DNA from: Pelagophyceae sp. CCMP2097
Taxonomy: Eukaryota; Sar; Pelagophyceae
DNA length: 22,501 bases
Assembly: GCA_026770575.1 (NCBI GenBank)
Contig: MU657204.1
Span: 156,315 to 178,815 of the forward strand
Direction of reading: 5' to 3'
Below are positions 22,117 through 22,501 of the stretch, piece by piece; positions within the stretch are counted from its first letter, which is position 1, and every line of letters begins with the position of its first letter. The position numbers were made by a program, and so were the translations under genes. Below the pieces are notes generated by a model. That model saw only the letters and a list, made by a program, of their open reading frames with translations, ran no database searches and was not told the DNA's origin.

Positions 22117-22501
22117 CAGGACCGCATCGCAAAGGGGCACGGCGATCCTCAAGCACACCGCCAAGGTCAATTGCTGCGCGTTCTCGCCCGACGGCAAGCG
22201 CGCCCTGACGGCGAGCGTCGACGGGACGGCGCGCCTCTCGCCCGACGGCAAGCGCGTCGTGACGGTGAGCCGCGACGAGACGGCGCAGCTCTGGGACGCC
22301 GCGACGGGCGCGCCGCTGGCGACGCTCGAAGGCCACACTTCGTGGGTCTACAGCTGCGCGTTCTCGCCCGGCGGCAAGCGCATCGTCACGGCGAGCATGG
22401 ACAGCATGGCGCGGCTCTGGGACGCCGAGACGGGCGCGCTGCTGGTTACGTTCGAGGGGCACGACGGCTCCGTCTACAGCTGTGCGTTCTCGCCCGACGG
22501 C
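22076..22501 (+). CDS. WD40-repeat reading frame (runs off the right edge), possibly a pseudogene part
   Basis: The frame open from ATG 22076 to the window end carries WD40 units: CCAFSPDGKRALTAS, AQLWDAATGAPLATLEGH, VYSCAFSPGGKRIVTAS and ARLWDAETGALLVTFEGH. Between GTARL and SPDGKR the WD of one unit and the start of the next are missing, as if one repeat was shortened by recombination. The ATG at 22076 lies inside the leader in the wrong frame relative to the left copy, so a real start here is doubtful. The gene points away from CFAP57, mirroring the left-hand copy. Confidence 0.55.
   Translation, partial: MAAPWRRDCGKSSDRTASQRGTAILKHTAKVNCCAFSPDGKRALTASVDGTARLSPDGKRVVTVSRDETAQLWDAATGAPLATLEGHTSWVYSCAFSPGGKRIVTASMDSMARLWDAETGALLVTFEGHDGSVYSCAFSPDG

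Overview
This window is nuclear DNA of a GC-rich, flagellated protist, probably an alga. It is dominated by one intron-rich gene at 746-20683 (+) that I could reconstruct exon by exon. The gene encodes a homologue of CFAP57 (WDR65/FAP57), a ciliary axoneme protein with N-terminal WD40 repeats and a long C-terminal coiled coil. I assign 29 exons and 28 introns. Codon phase is conserved across every junction, and the spliced length is about 4626 nt, or about 1541 codons plus a stop. Two junctions remain uncertain: the donor of intron 6 and the donor of intron 23. The 11 introns of at least 700 nt hold most of the locus. The lineage cannot be fixed from sequence alone. The splice signals are distinctive: 11 donors begin GTGCG, 22 of 28 acceptors are TAG, and 25 of 28 downstream exons begin with G.

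Layout. Bases 1-601 (-) are the 5' part of a divergently oriented gene for a regular 42-residue WD40-repeat protein. A gap of about 144 bp (602-745), possibly a bidirectional promoter, separates it from CFAP57. The WD40 half of CFAP57 lies in exons 1-12 (746-10647). The coiled-coil half lies in exons 12-26 (about 10500-19652). A low-complexity Ser/Ala/Gly linker and a short terminal coil are in exons 27-29 (19947-20683). Downstream, 20684-21800 is non-coding sequence with a duplicated TATA-bearing cassette, a tRNA-like Pol III B-box segment and a MITE-like element. From about 21814 to the end there is a second WD40-repeat copy on the + strand. It is related to the left one through a shared N-terminal segment but is broken by an in-frame stop and a frameshift.

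The long introns are the most unusual part. They are packed with short-period (about 13-27 bp), GC-rich, self-complementary tandem repeats, often built around CTCGAG or GACGG. Each intron tends to have its own homogenised variant. Scattered among them are five same-orientation copies of a 135-205 bp interspersed element (called B here), one of which runs into a 3' splice site. A 189-bp terminal-inverted-repeat element (called A here) ends one base before the AG of intron 26, and a second copy lies downstream of the gene. Together these look like intron growth and possibly intron creation by mobile or amplifying sequence. Most long reading frames in the window are stop-poor repeat sequence, not genes.
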